The position numbers and the translations under genes are program-made. Shown piece by piece: positions 30,191 through 41,736 of a stretch of DNA of 64,000 bases; the first letter of the stretch is position 1; the number at the start of each line of letters is the position of its first letter. The notes below the pieces were generated by a model that did no database searches, was not told the DNA's origin, and saw nothing but the letters and a program-made list of their open reading frames with translations. The DNA is taken from contig JBANAY010000003.1 in assembly GCA_037952775.1 (NCBI GenBank), forward strand, positions 14,012,001-14,076,000. Direction: 5' to 3'. The DNA comes from Clonostachys chloroleuca. Taxonomy: Eukaryota; Ascomycota; Sordariomycetes; Hypocreales; Bionectriaceae.

Positions 30191-33100
30191 ATAAGAAAAC
30201 TTCACATAGGTGAAAATTGAGGTTGAAAGATAACAGTGAATTTTTTTGGTTTTCGGAATTGAAAACATACATTACTTGGAAATGACCATTCATCAGCATC
30301 CCGTTGCTGTCGTCAAGGTTATTCGTTGCTTGCGCTGCGCGCGATCTGTCGAGGCCACCTCCACAGATGACGTTAGGTCTTTGGGCATGCTTAGAATCGC
30401 TCATAATCTTTACTACTGCGAGCAATGCGCTAAAATCGTCGGCTTTGAAGAGAGTACATAACTGTCCTACTCATTGCACCGCCCAGAGAAACCACTAACA
30501 ATCGTTCAGCTATACCGAAATCACGAGAATCAACATCACACCATGAACCCTAAATCCTAGTTCTTTCTTTACTTTAATGTCGCCAATCACCTACAGGTCC
30601 AGAACCTCGCGGACACTCCGGAGTATCATAGACACCCCCTACAATCCATAAATCACCTGAATTTTACTAGCGAGAATTATTCCGAGTGACAATAAACTTT
30701 CTCACAGTCAACAAAAGCCCAGATGCCAAACCCGCCCGCTGTTGATAACTTAAACACAGCAAGCGCCCAATGATGTGCATAGAATTGATCAGCTCCGAGG
30801 CACCCAAGAACGAAAGCGAGAATCACATCAGTGCGTTCTTGGCGATAACATTGTTCGCTGGATGGTCGCTCATCAAATCTACCCCAGAACGGCTTATATA
30901 CAGATGAAGAGGTATTAACAGACCGAAACTGTCCGGTGTATATAATGTAGAAGTAGAATATGGCTATAGAGAAAAGATATAGGATTAAAATGGGGGATAT
31001 ATCGATATTAGATACAGCAATAAAGGCAGCTGGAACTAGCCGGCTGCGCTACGATAGAGCCCATGTTGGCAGTGGTATAGTTATTTTGATCTGCAAACGA
31101 ACCTTTTTTCTTTACACATATCATGTAGGTAGAGGTATCTCACGTCATTCAGAGACTTCGTTATGCGATCCTTCTTCGACAATACAGCACATGCAGTATG
31201 TACAACAGCCACAGATATAGTTAATTTACGATTCCAAAATAGACTATTTCTGGCGCAAGGACCTTAATACGAGGTAGTTGTTTGATGTCCTCTCCATTGT
31301 GGTACCATCGAAGGCCTTTGATCTATTGCACGCGAGTCGTGCTGCTTCCACTAAAATCAATATTGCATGCGTCTTCATCTTGTGCTGAGCGAAGATTAGA
31401 TTCGGTCTCAGCTTTCATAAACTGATAGCCATGTGGTTTGTATTTCTGGACTGCAGCTTCAGCTTTGTTCTAGATTATCTCTAGTACTAACCAACGATAT
31501 GCCCTTTTACTCAAGGCCAGTGTATAATATTGTGTTGGGGGGAAACGAACAACACCACGGCTATTTGCGTTTGAAATGCAGGCTGCCAACCACACCAAAA
31601 TCTAACAACCTTCCACAACAGCTATGAAAAGGAGGTTTTGAGTTTTGTGTGTATTCTCATTTGATCAAATAATTCACGTTTTCAAAAGTGAAAATAAGAA
31701 GAGGTGAAAAAGGATGTCTTTTTTTACGGATACTGAAAAATAACTAAGTTATCTAACCTGCCCGAATTGACAAGTGGGCCCCGACTCAATATATATGCAA
31801 GCAGCATCGTATGTTGATATGCACTGCACAAGGCTGGCGTAAAATGAAAAGCTGCTCTTAAACACTGCAAACGGGATAAGGCCAGAACCCAAAATCCCTT
31901 CGAGGGTCTATTTTGCCCACGACGAGTTATATGGCACCCCCTGGCCTCGCTTGCAAGACACTCCATGGATGGCTTTTGCTGCAATGCTACCGGAATAATT
32001 GTCTAGTTCGTTCTCTGTAGACTGAGCAATTGATGTAGCTCCATCCCCCTGAGCTCGTAGGTGAACTGACATATCACTTAATATAGGATACCTTTTGAGG
32101 ATCCATCCAACTATAGAAATATGCTCTTCTGACACAAGGTAGGTTGAGAGTAGTACATATGCTTCATAGGCAATTGAAACTATTGTATGTACAACCCTCA
32201 CATTTGTGTACAGAGTCGTTGGGTAAACGCTTAGGATCATCGCCTCAGAGGGGCTCCAAGGTCCGAGAGAAGTGGGTCTGGGTTTCCACGCAGAATACCG
32301 CTAGGCTTGAACTAGGCTCAAGTAGTCTTCACAAGGCGACGGTGTGGGTACATTTTTTTCGGCAGGATATTATCCCTCCTGCCGATGGGCCCTTCATCTT
32401 ATGGCAGATCCTAGCAATAGACCGTCTAATAGGAGCAACCTCTCTACCACTATTGTGGAGTGATGGAGCAGGGATGGTAAAGTTACTACAAAGACCTAGC
32501 TTCCCTCCCTTCAGACAGATGGAGGCAGGCGGGCGGAATTGGGCAGCTTGAGTTAGGCAACCCTTAAATCTAAGTGCTAAATCAAAGCTCAGCTGGCAGC
32601 TTCTGGGCAAAGGGGTGGAGCATCCCTTCGCATCTTAGATTCAAAATAAGCTCCTGAGAGGCTTCCACGGAGACACATGGGATGATGCAATCCTGTTCTC
32701 TCGCAGAGAATAGCCGCTTTTGATCCATGGGTGGTTATCACCACAAGCTAATCAGTATATGTCTATTCTGAAACCCCTTGCGACAGCCAGTATGTCAGGC
32801 CACTGCCCCCTGCTGGGACTCTTCGTATCCAATGGAGTTTCCCAACCTACATCATATCTGCTACATAATATCGGCCCTAATTTGCCTTAGACTAAGACGA
32901 ACAGGTTTCAAATCGCGAAGCGGTCCTCAATCCTCACCCTGAGTGTAGCTACCACTGTACAATAGTTCTGGGAATTCTCTATTAAAGTTTGTCTCTTAAG
33001 GTAATGTAAGTCTGCTTAGCGGCATAGATGTACATAGACGCACTAGCTAGGAGCATAGCCTGAGACCAGGGGCTGAGCAACGGAAACCCAGAGTGACGGC

Positions 33101-33391
33101 CGAGTTTTGTACATCAAAGCATCCCCCTACCTTGCGCCTGTCATGGCAGTGCACTTATATCGACGTAATACAGCTAACGAGTCCGCCTGACCATACTTAT
33201 GTAACACTGTGTAGCACCCCGAACCCTCACATTTGTGCCCTTCCTTTAATAGCCCTAACTGATATTGGCATCACTGTATAATATATTATCTATAAAATAG
33301 AAGAAGTTTTCTCCGTTACGGTAAAGTTCACCATCTGTCTTCTCAACAGCATTCGACAATCATAAAACTGCGTTGCTACCTTTTGCTTAAG
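30191..33391. other. Long intergenic region, nothing supported
   Basis: Only short unsupported frames. The minus-strand stretch 32080-31908 (MSVHLRAQGDGATSIAQSTE...) has the best coding look but no partner exon or family. TATAA-like words near 33285 precede the C2H2 gene. Confidence 0.4.
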
Positions 33392-34776
33392 ATGCTATCC
33401 TTGCCAGAAAGAACGTTTTACAGACCGATCGAAATTCGGCCAAAAATACAGAAATGCATCCAGTGCAGAGACTGCTCTGAGTGCCACGATAGCTCAGATG
33501 AGGACAGCTACTCTGATTATGGCGATGACTCGGAAGAATATAGCGACGAGGTCAGGAACGAAGCGAGTGAGATGGCGATAATTATAGCCCGGCCTGAGCA
33601 TTTTCCCGTTATAAACTCACTAAGCTCACTGATTAACGAATGGCTATTTTATTGGGTCAAGAACTCTATATACGAAAAGCCAAATAAAATGGCTAATCCC
33701 TGGAAATTTACCGGGAACTTGAGAACAAACGGCTTCCCTTTAGCTTGTCCGTTCTTCGTGAAGGATGGCACAAAATATTGGAACTGTCAATTGGAGAACC
33801 TTCGTTCTATATATGACGTTATTTCTCATTGCCTCAAGCGCCACATCGACCCCCCCGTTGCGGAGTATGTTGGCACGCATTTAAAACCGCAATTGAAAGA
33901 GATATGCATACCAGAAGCAACGTATGTAAACCCAGGAATGTGGAAGTGGACGGCCTTAGCGAGCAACAACAACGCCGGATACTAAAGCCCCGAGATAAAC
34001 TCACGGAAGTTGAATGGTGGACAAAGATCTATCGGATTGCGTTCCCATATGATGAGTCGGCCGATGCCCCAGCCTACCTTATGCATGGTATTGGCTTTGA
34101 GGTTTCTAGGCTTTTTGACGGTTGGACTGCCTTAGCTATCGAGATAGAGGAGAAGTTTGACAAGCAAGCACCTCCAAGCGATAAGGTTAGAGCCGTCCTA
34201 GACTCTATTTTCGAGAGTAGGGTTCTTGCTCTTTACAAAAAAGATCTAGAAGCGTTTAACAAGATCCGAACAGACATTAGGCCCTCTCTGTCCTACCGTA
34301 CCTTTAGCGACGCCACATTAATCAAAAGTCAATGCATTGGTAGCTTGGAAATGCTGGTGAATTATATATTAGACAGAGATTCCACCCACGAGGGACGGGC
34401 AGCACGCAACGAAAATCCTACCGGAATGCAATGCGCTGATGTCAATATGGTGGATTTAGACGGACTACACCACTTTCAGCCATGGTTCAACCGAGATAGC
34501 GACGAGGGCCAGGCTTGTGTGTCGCTCATTGATCCGCTGATATCCGTTCAATCAAATATGAAGGAAGTTCCACGTAACTTGTCGGAACAGTGCGCTGAGT
34601 TGAAGGGAGGCCCACAGAGTCAGATTCACAACAAGACCACCAAAATCACGAACGAGTTCAAGGAGGATGAGTGGTTTGTGATTGAACCTCAACTCCCCGT
34701 TGTACAGTTCATGGAAACTACATCTAGCTGCGATGAACCAGGATTGAGCGATGGTGAATGGTCGAGTGTAGTCTAA
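33392..34776 (+). pseudogene. Fungal C2H2-type protein with one-base frameshift
   Basis: The first frame (ATG 33392) has a Cys cluster (KCIQCRDCSECHDSS), an acidic stretch and NGFPLACPFFVKDGTKYWNC, the opening finger of a common fungal family. It then reads LRSIYDVISHCLKRHIDPP. The expected continuation, RCGVCWHAFKTAIERDMHTR followed by the EQQQRRILKPRDKLTEVEWW block and IAFPYDESADAPAY, lies in another frame. The switch falls in a run of seven C at 33850-33856, where eight C would keep one frame. The second part runs to TAA 34774-34776 and ends in an acidic tail. Either a true frameshift or a homopolymer sequencing error; otherwise the gene looks complete, about 460 residues. Confidence 0.75.
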
Positions 34777-36059
34777 ATTTCTCGGAAGAGCGAAACTCTG
34801 GGGAATCTCCTGTCATGGATATGTTATTAGCTCACTAGTCATAGATCGTGTCATCATTATCTAGACTGAAACCATGAATATTTAGAATGTGCAGATAAAG
34901 AGGCACGAGAAATTCCATAAGACTATAAACCCACGCTCTGCAATTATGTATGGGTTCACACTATTGCATAAAAGGCGCACCAGTCCTGCTATTCTTCATA
35001 ACATTAGTATTCACAAGGGCCAAGGCATAAGGCAAGAAGGGCATACTTCCTGGACCTAAAAAAGATTAAAATCAACGGGATGAAATAAGCATCTCATCAC
35101 TTCGTGAGGGTCGATATCCCTATGTCAACCGCTTATCAAAAAATCTCCGTAGCAGCGCAGTAACTCGGGACCCAAAGTCTTTTCATTTCCTCATCAACGT
35201 CCGACACGTCCCAGCCCGACCTTCCGATACTACATTGTGTGGCTGGAGCCATCCCTTCAGCTTGCTCAAATCATGGATAACAATCACTCGGGGATTTGCT
35301 TCTGTCCTCGTGGGTTCGGTGTTCCTACGACTGACAACCAATTAGCACAGATTCAGAACAGGCCATGGAAGGCTTACAATTTCATTGAGGCTCAATATGT
35401 TTAGAAGATGATTACTGAAGGACGTAGACTAGTTCAAAGTGGCCGAGGTCTCTATTATAAATGACAGAGGGTTGGAAGCCCGGCTGGGGGGATTTAGTCA
35501 AGGAGAAGATGAATATAATCCCGCCTGACCTGCCTTGATAGGTGTAGTCAAGCATTGTGTTCTGAGTGTGGGGCAATACTGGATGCATAACACGAAACAT
35601 GCTCTAGGAACAGGGATTTGGCGACGGGGTCATTGCCTTCACAATCATCAGCCATTCAGCAGAATCATCCCACTTAGCTTACATGGGGGCCCAATTTATC
35701 CATCGGGATTCGCACCTTGGGTAGCTCATGGTATGAACAAGGGGCAAGACTGAAGTTGCTTGGTTGTTGGTAGTATTACATGATGATGGGGTAGCGCACG
35801 TAGAATAGAACAATAAAGGCCACAAACTGTTATAATCGTGATATCTAAGATTGGAGGGCTGGTAGATGTTTGTATTATGAAAGCTACTTCAAGAATTGTA
35901 GAAAATCAGAAGTTAAAGAAGAATAGCACTGTGTTGGTATTTATACCTGGAAAATAAGATAGGCTCAGATGACGCTACTCCAGCTCTTTCTCGAAATAGG
36001 AGCTACATCCACAATGAGTCTTTAGGTATAACATTCAACTTCACCGGATTCAGGTATTA
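34777..36059. other. Intergenic with unassigned coding-like frames
   Basis: A short ATG frame at about 35273 (MDNNHSGICFCPRGFGVPTT) and a stretch at 35535-35750 look partly coding but have no start/stop/splice logic I can defend. Confidence 0.3.
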
Positions 36060-36758
36060 GTATCACTCGCATTCCTGTTGTGGCATGTCCATATCCCCCA
36101 AATTGGGGTGGGAAGGATCCAGTTCTTGTGGGAGGCGGGCTTTGGACACTCCAGTTTCTATATTGGGTCGTGAGTATTAGGCTGGCATCCACCGGGAAGA
36201 TGAAATCGAAGCTAATGTATAAGGCAGTTAAGATTAAAGTTAATTACGACCCAGGCGTTAGAATCTACCCTGGTTCCTCTTTCTTTCTCATTTTTGCCCG
36301 GAAAAGGTCGGTTCGCGGAGGCTGGGTTCATCGACTCTTCAAATACGACCTTACGACCAGCTTCCCAAGGACTCTCATATGGTACAAACTTCGTCCTTCT
36401 ATGGCATTAGATGGGAGGGGTACGAAATTGACCTTTCTTCTGCCATACCGGAGGCGGGTATCTGAATTCTATGGGATGAGAGATAAGAAGAAGAATACAG
36501 AGACGTTACTCCTCGACGGATCCTACGGGCGGAATATGAACCTTGGCAACTATGAATCAGTGGTATTAGTGGCAAAAGGTATGAGCATCGCCGGGATCCT
36601 GTCGTCGGCCTTTTCTCTCACCTACCGCTGGAAGCATCATCAGAGACTATTTCGAGATCTAAACCCGCAAAGTGGAAATCCTTTGGCTACTTGAGGAAAA
36701 ACGATCAAGAAGAGTGGGCAGGTTCTGTCTTCCGTTACTCACAAGATCTCGACTCTGA
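36060..36758 (+). pseudogene. Ferric reductase (FRE/NOX family) C-terminal relic
   Basis: Ferric reductases pass electrons from NADPH through FAD and two hemes across the plasma membrane. Segments visible in order: VSLAFLLWHVHI (last heme-helix-like motif), LWTLQFLYWVVSIRLASTGK, VKIKVNYDPGVRIYPGSSFF (FAD-domain strand), DGSYGRNMNLGNYESVVLVA with KGMSIAGILSSAFSLTYR (NAD-binding start), and KVEILWLLEEKRSRR (C-terminal strand). They occupy three frames: one shift lies near 36100, and another near 36659-36666, where CTAAACCC instead of CTAACCC displaces the frame. The long middle frame begins with GTG, not ATG. The membrane half is missing, so this is a non-functional fragment. Confidence 0.75.
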
Positions 36759-37894
36759 AGATGTAGGCTGAATCCGATCATCGTTCTGCCATTTGCTAAA
36801 TTAAATGAACTATTCAACGATGGTTTACCTCAACAGCGAAATGACCTCACTATTAACTACTCAGAAGCTATATTTACTTATTCCTCCTCATATATGCATC
36901 TCATATGTGTGATTGGTTTGGGGCTACCCAAATTATATTATGTTTCAGCGCCTGAATGAAAATCACCCTCTAAAGAGGATGGAAAGTATTGGCAGTAGAA
37001 GTACTTAAGCGTGTTACTCCATGAATTATGGATCCTCGATACAGACTGACCCTGTGTATGCACTGGTTGCCGGGAGCCATCGATTGCAATATCCCCATAG
37101 TAGAGTCTAGCAGGTCCACCGAAGAGTTCTGTATGTACAACTCCGCTTTCTGTACTAGAAAGAAAGTTTGTTCTGCTCATAACCATACTCGCTTGTCGAG
37201 CTTTTGTATCTTTCTTTGTCTCTCCTTCACAGAGTTAGTCGTAGCTTCTTTGACTAGGTCTCCCATATCTTGAGACTTATAATGCACTGTTGAATCTCTT
37301 ATTTCTGTTACAGTGTTAGACATGTTCCTATGTACCGTGCTCCTACATATTTCGACAGTGCCTACCTTGCCCACGATCTGAATTTGCAGTGCATAACCTC
37401 CAGATTCATACCAGACCAGCTTATTCTTATTTGTATAGAAGATATACAAGCCGAGCTCGACTCCATTCAATCACCCCTGTCTGAATGATTTGGTAAGGAG
37501 ACCTTTTAAGTTTCTTCCGATCTGCTTCTTCTCCTATCTTGTTCTTGGGTTGAACTTATTTGTTTTTACTTTTGTGTCCGCATTGATGCAACCACGTTAT
37601 AAGCTAAAAGCTATTACATACATACCGCGCTTGTGTTCTTATAAGACTCTCTTCGCCATACATATCTTCTTTTAGTCTACATAGAAGCCAGTTGAGGTTG
37701 AGGCAAGACCGACCCACAAGCCAGCCAACCGCCCTGAGGTTTGTAACTCAATTCGGCATCATCTAGCGACAACCACTCCCGGGACAAGTATTGGGTCTTT
37801 GCAGTTACTAGTTTGCGATAGTCTTGCCTTAAAACAACGAAGTTCCACCTGGGAACACTACGGTGGCTAGAACTGCAACTCTCACACACCGATC
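36759..37894. other. Intergenic; contains repeat B copy 2
   Basis: Apart from the protein-like repeat at 37195-37310 and its minus-strand open frame (about 37465-37180), no supported gene. Confidence 0.4.
37195..37310 (-). repeat. Dispersed repeat B, copy 2 (protein-like)
   Basis: Matches 25797-25905. The minus frame here is open for 97 codons and includes DSTVHYKSQDMGDLVKEATT and NSVKERQRKIQKLDKRVWL, but its first codon is TTG, so it is probably an internal exon or relic. Confidence 0.6.
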
Positions 37895-38846
37895 ATGAGT
37901 ACACCTTCCAGAGAATTTCTTCCAACCTTAGCCCCAGTTCCGCCCCCAAATGCTCACCATGGGACTCAGTCACCCAGAATCCGTCCCAATGTATGTACAC
38001 CGCCGGGGAACTGTGATTCTGCTATCACCGATGTGCCACAGGGTCAATTCATCTTTGTAAGCTCACCAGTAAATTTTTTTTTGGTATCTTATATGATATA
38101 TGAGCTAACTAAACTAGGATGTTGATCCTATTGAGCGGGATCTTGACCTTGTAGAACAGGCGTTAAGGAGATTGCGCTGCGGTTTTACCATGAACAAGCA
38201 ATTTTCATGGCAGCTGGATGACGGGAAAAGATTTGTTGAACATGAGAATGAAATGCTTAAAGAAAGAATAAGAATCGAGAAAGGTCAAAACAACGAACTA
38301 TGGGCTAGTCTGTCCGAAGTTGCAAAAGAACGGTCTGCGCTACAAAACGATAAAAGGATCCTAGATGAACTCGAAGCAAAGCATAAAGCACTGGAGACCA
38401 AATATCGGGAGGCACTGGCACTCAAAGAGCATCTCGAAAAGGATCAGGTTGAAACTTTGGATTCCCACGAGGCCTTCAGAAAAATGGCTGAAGAATACAA
38501 GGGTCAGGCTGAAACGGAGAAAGCAACTCTACAATATCAACTTGCTCTTACTGAAGAGCAATTCAGTCTTACAAAGGACCAGCTTTTGTCATTTTACCCT
38601 CAAATTCACGATAATTTGGATAATGTCATGGCAGTGCTACAGACAGCAGCAGAGCAGGACAGGCTTATGAAGGAGGCACTCTCATCTCATTTTCCTGAAA
38701 TTCACTCGGATTTTAGAAATCTGATGGAGGTTTTACAGGTAGTTGGAGCCCGACACAGTTTGATACAGGCAATTTTATCTAAGAATCCTCAAATTCATCA
38801 GAATTTGGATAATATGGCGGAGGTGCTGGGGGGTCGGAGGTGCTAG
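37895..38846 (+). CDS. Coiled-coil protein with internal PxIH repeat
   Basis: Exon 1 is 37895-38056, the intron 38057-38117 (61 nt, GTAAGC ... GCTAACTAAACTAG), exon 2 38118-38846. Phase is 0, giving 296 residues. The N-terminus is Pro-rich (EFLPTLAPVPPPNAHHG). Residues about 70-175 form a long coiled coil (ENEMLKERIRIEKGQNNELW, LEAKHKALETKYREALALKE). The C-terminus carries three consecutive units of about 31 residues with core F/N-P-x-I-H-x-N/D-x-x-N-x-M-x-VLQ: FYPQIHDNLDNVMAVLQ, HFPEIHSDFRNLMEVLQ and KNPQIHQNLDNMAEVLG. No family recognised. Intact, with clean splice signals, so probably expressed. Confidence 0.65.
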
Positions 38847-39578
38847 GGACAAGAGACATGCCCAGCAGAAAACGCCGCAGGCGTTAGCTAGCAGGCCACT
38901 TTCTCGTCTTTTGCTACTATTTTACGAACTGGGTTACAGGGACTGGGCCCAAAACTGGGGTCGTTAAAGTAGAAATATATGGCTTTTGCTATCGTCGTAC
39001 GTTGAAGCTTAGCATTCGCTTTACGCTAATGGAACAATATTTTGAGTACAGTATTCAAGACATCACTTAGCGGTAGTAACAACGCGAGACTATGACACGC
39101 TTCAGAACGTCGTCTCTTACCAAAGAAACTGGACAAATGTTGAAACCTTTTTAGCAAAAGTAAATCAAGCCCTTCGACAGTTACAAATGGCATTAAGGCA
39201 ATATATTGATGCTGGTATTGCAATCCAACGGGGTTTGGCTCTATTTAGTGGGCGTTCCCACCCTGCTAACGCTGGAGAACCCGAAGCTGGATATGAATGT
39301 GAATAACATTCTTCTCTCGCAAGACACCTGATCTTCAAGGGTGAAGGACAAAAATTGTCCAATGCAAAATGGAGGTCAGACTCGTGGCTCGTTGAGAGAG
39401 TTTCACGGGAGAAATTCTGGCTTAGTATAGGATCGGCTACCAGAAGCCGTGTCCAGCCAAAGATACGATATGTACATACATGCCACGTTGAAAGGACATA
39501 GCTGTTTATTGTTCACTGCCTCCAGCTGACTTCGAAGTTGCCAACCCTTCAACCGGCCTGCTCTGTTGACCAGAGCCG

Positions 39579-39850
39579 ATGGATTTGCCAGACCAACCCA
39601 ATGACGCGTCGATAAAATCTCAGTCTAATACAGTCCTGGCAGATTTTGGCTCTTCTGGTGGGGGAATCAACAACGAAAGCGAAGAATCCAACCAACTCAG
39701 ATCCCGTGGGAAATCTCTTGAGGAAGGACTAAGCGATTGCCGCCAGTTGAATGAAAAGCTGGAGGAGCTAGTGGGGTGATCAAAAAGCAAGTGGAGATAA
39801 AGAAGGAGGAGGCAAAGAAGATGAGTAACAAAGTTAAACTAGAGTAATTT
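39579..39850 (+). pseudogene. Small coiled-coil gene with frameshift
   Basis: The ATG frame gives 66 residues ending ...CRQLNEKLEELVG at TGA 39777-39779. The next frame carries straight on as coiled coil (VIKKQVEIKKEEAKKMSNKV) to TAA about 39847, so one extra G in GTGGGGTG near 39773 broke it. Related in style to the coiled-coil genes at 28906 and 37895. Confidence 0.4.
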
Positions 39851-41147
39851 GAGATTTCAATTGATTACATGTGTACTACTGAACTTTCCAACCCAAGACT
39901 GAAGGTGTGGTGAGCAAATTCAAAACCATGGTTGACAAATTTGTAGGGATGTTAAGAGCGTGGGCTACCGCTGTACAATCACGTGTAGAGAATGCTAAAG
40001 AATAAGATAGCTTATAATCACATACTTGAAATAAATTTCCTATGCATTCAAAAAACTGCCGATAACTGGTTTATAATAAATAATTAACGGAGGAAACCTT
40101 TGGCTTCACGAATAGACACCTTCTGAGTATAGGCACCTTTACTCAGTTGCCTAAGTTTAGGTCAGGTGCTCGAACAGTGCTCCATACAGGTTTATTATCT
40201 CGATGTCTTCAATGTATTGTACATATCTCTTCTCTTTAACTGAAGCATATCTAATTGTTTCCACTTTCCTGCGACGGACTCCAAGCATTTTATAGAATTG
40301 ATTCACAACCACACATACATCATTGGTAGCTATGCCAGATATTATAATTCCCCTAAGGACAAGGGCTTATAATGAAAAGCTTTCCAGGTATAAAGTGCAG
40401 TTTAAAGGGGCTTGTGGAGAGGTTATATACATTATGGGCCCGTCAACATTACGACGACGAACGGTTCCATTTTGCCAAATGGTGGCTAAAGAGGAGCGTG
40501 GTTTTGTCTGGGAAATTTTTGTGCAAGCTTGAGATACTAAGTCCTTGGAGCAGCTTCCTCAAACCATACAATCTCCTCTCTTTGGTGATATTGGCGCTGG
40601 TGTTTTGGAGGTTCTATCCCAATCCCAAGCTGCAAATATCAAAATTCCGGTGAGGATGGAACACCTCCAGGTAGTTAGAGGCGGGTGGATGTCTATTTTA
40701 GATCTTGACCCAGACATTCTAGAAACCTACTCTGGCCTAGAGAAGAAAGGCTGCAAGGGCAATGACCTGTCTTCAGCTTTCTGGGCAGCCTAAACAGCCC
40801 TTTCGCCTCCCATTGAACCTAATATGAACCTTGAACTTCTTGCCGCCATTCAGAAAGTGGCTCCATTCTCTCAAATATTTATCCATAAACGCCTAGGCAT
40901 ATTCAGATTTCGTAAATGACTCCCTTACAATGCTCGTGTTATGGTCGTTGACGGACAGGGATCTCTTGATGTTCAAAGAGACAAGAGGGTGTTTGGCTCA
41001 ACCAATAACAGCCTGTAGCTTTGACTTCAGGATGTATCTGAAATATTCCTGTGGCGATAACGCAATAACCGACTTTGACTCACCTGTTAGACGCCTATCG
41101 TTGACCGAAAGTTTCCACTGTAGGCCATAGAAGATGTTCCTAAATGG
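39851..41147. other. Intergenic; coding-like fragment near 40540-40790
   Basis: The plus frame ending TAA 40791-40793 reads LFGDIGAGVLEVLSQSQAAN, HLQVVRGGWMSILDLDPDIL, KKGCKGNDLSSAFWAA and looks like a protein C-terminus, but begins with a non-ATG codon and has no placed upstream exon. Unrecognised. Confidence 0.35.
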
Positions 41148-41414
41148 CTATTTGTGGTATGTATGACTATGCAGGCCTCCGGGTTGAAAAGGGAACAAAA
41201 GGAAGGTTAATACCTGCGTGCCGCAGCTGGCTTTTCGGGGCTCCACAGCGTCACACAAAATAATAATGTCCTCAATTCGGGCCGTAAAATTTGCTCTGTA
41301 TACTCGCTTACCTAGACACGACACACCATGTACTACCAAATGGTCCGGACTTGACTCATGCCCCAGAAACTGGTCACCTGAAGCCCTCAAATGATAAATT
41401 GTGAAGTAATTCAC
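41148..41414 (-). other. Coding-like open frame of unknown nature
   Basis: An 88-codon minus-strand frame (ASGDQFLGHESSPDHLVVHG, RIEDIIILCDAVEPRKASCG) without an ATG, divergent from the small gene at 41471. A GTATTAAC donor-like site after CGTQ suggests the frame is an exon. Confidence 0.2.
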
Positions 41415-41470
41415 GTTATATCGATCAAAGGCCCTTGTTCAACGCCACTGCTCTAATTATTTATCAAGCT

Positions 41471-41736
41471 ATGAGTTCATTACAACTAACTGGATCTCAA
41501 CTGGTACAGATGCATCAGGAGCTTACCAACATAAAGTACAGAGTGTCTAGCGAAATATTCGAACTAGATGATGTGTTGACTCTCATTGACATCGTTGACC
41601 TTGTTTTTGGTCACTCCGAGAGTCTTGAGGATATGCTTCTTCAAAAGGTATGCACAAGACTCTATGCCCTTAGAATCTTGTTGCTAACGTGTACCAGACT
41701 TCACCCTCTAAAGCGGACTATGGGGTAGTTCTATGA
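41471..41736 (+). CDS. Small orphan protein, 71 aa
   Basis: Exon 1 is 41471-41647 (59 codons), the intron 41648-41697 (50 nt, GTATGC donor, GCTAAC branch 16 nt before CAG), exon 2 41698-41736 ending TGA. The product is a soluble helical protein: MSSLQLTGSQLVQMHQELTN, FELDDVLTLIDIVDLVFGHS, LQKTSPSKADYGVVL. The perfect fungal splice signals and phase-0 junction support it; no family recognised. Confidence 0.5.

Noticed and set aside
31908..32240. Minus-strand 110-codon frame
   Set aside because: No convincing start, splice site or family; composition only weakly coding.
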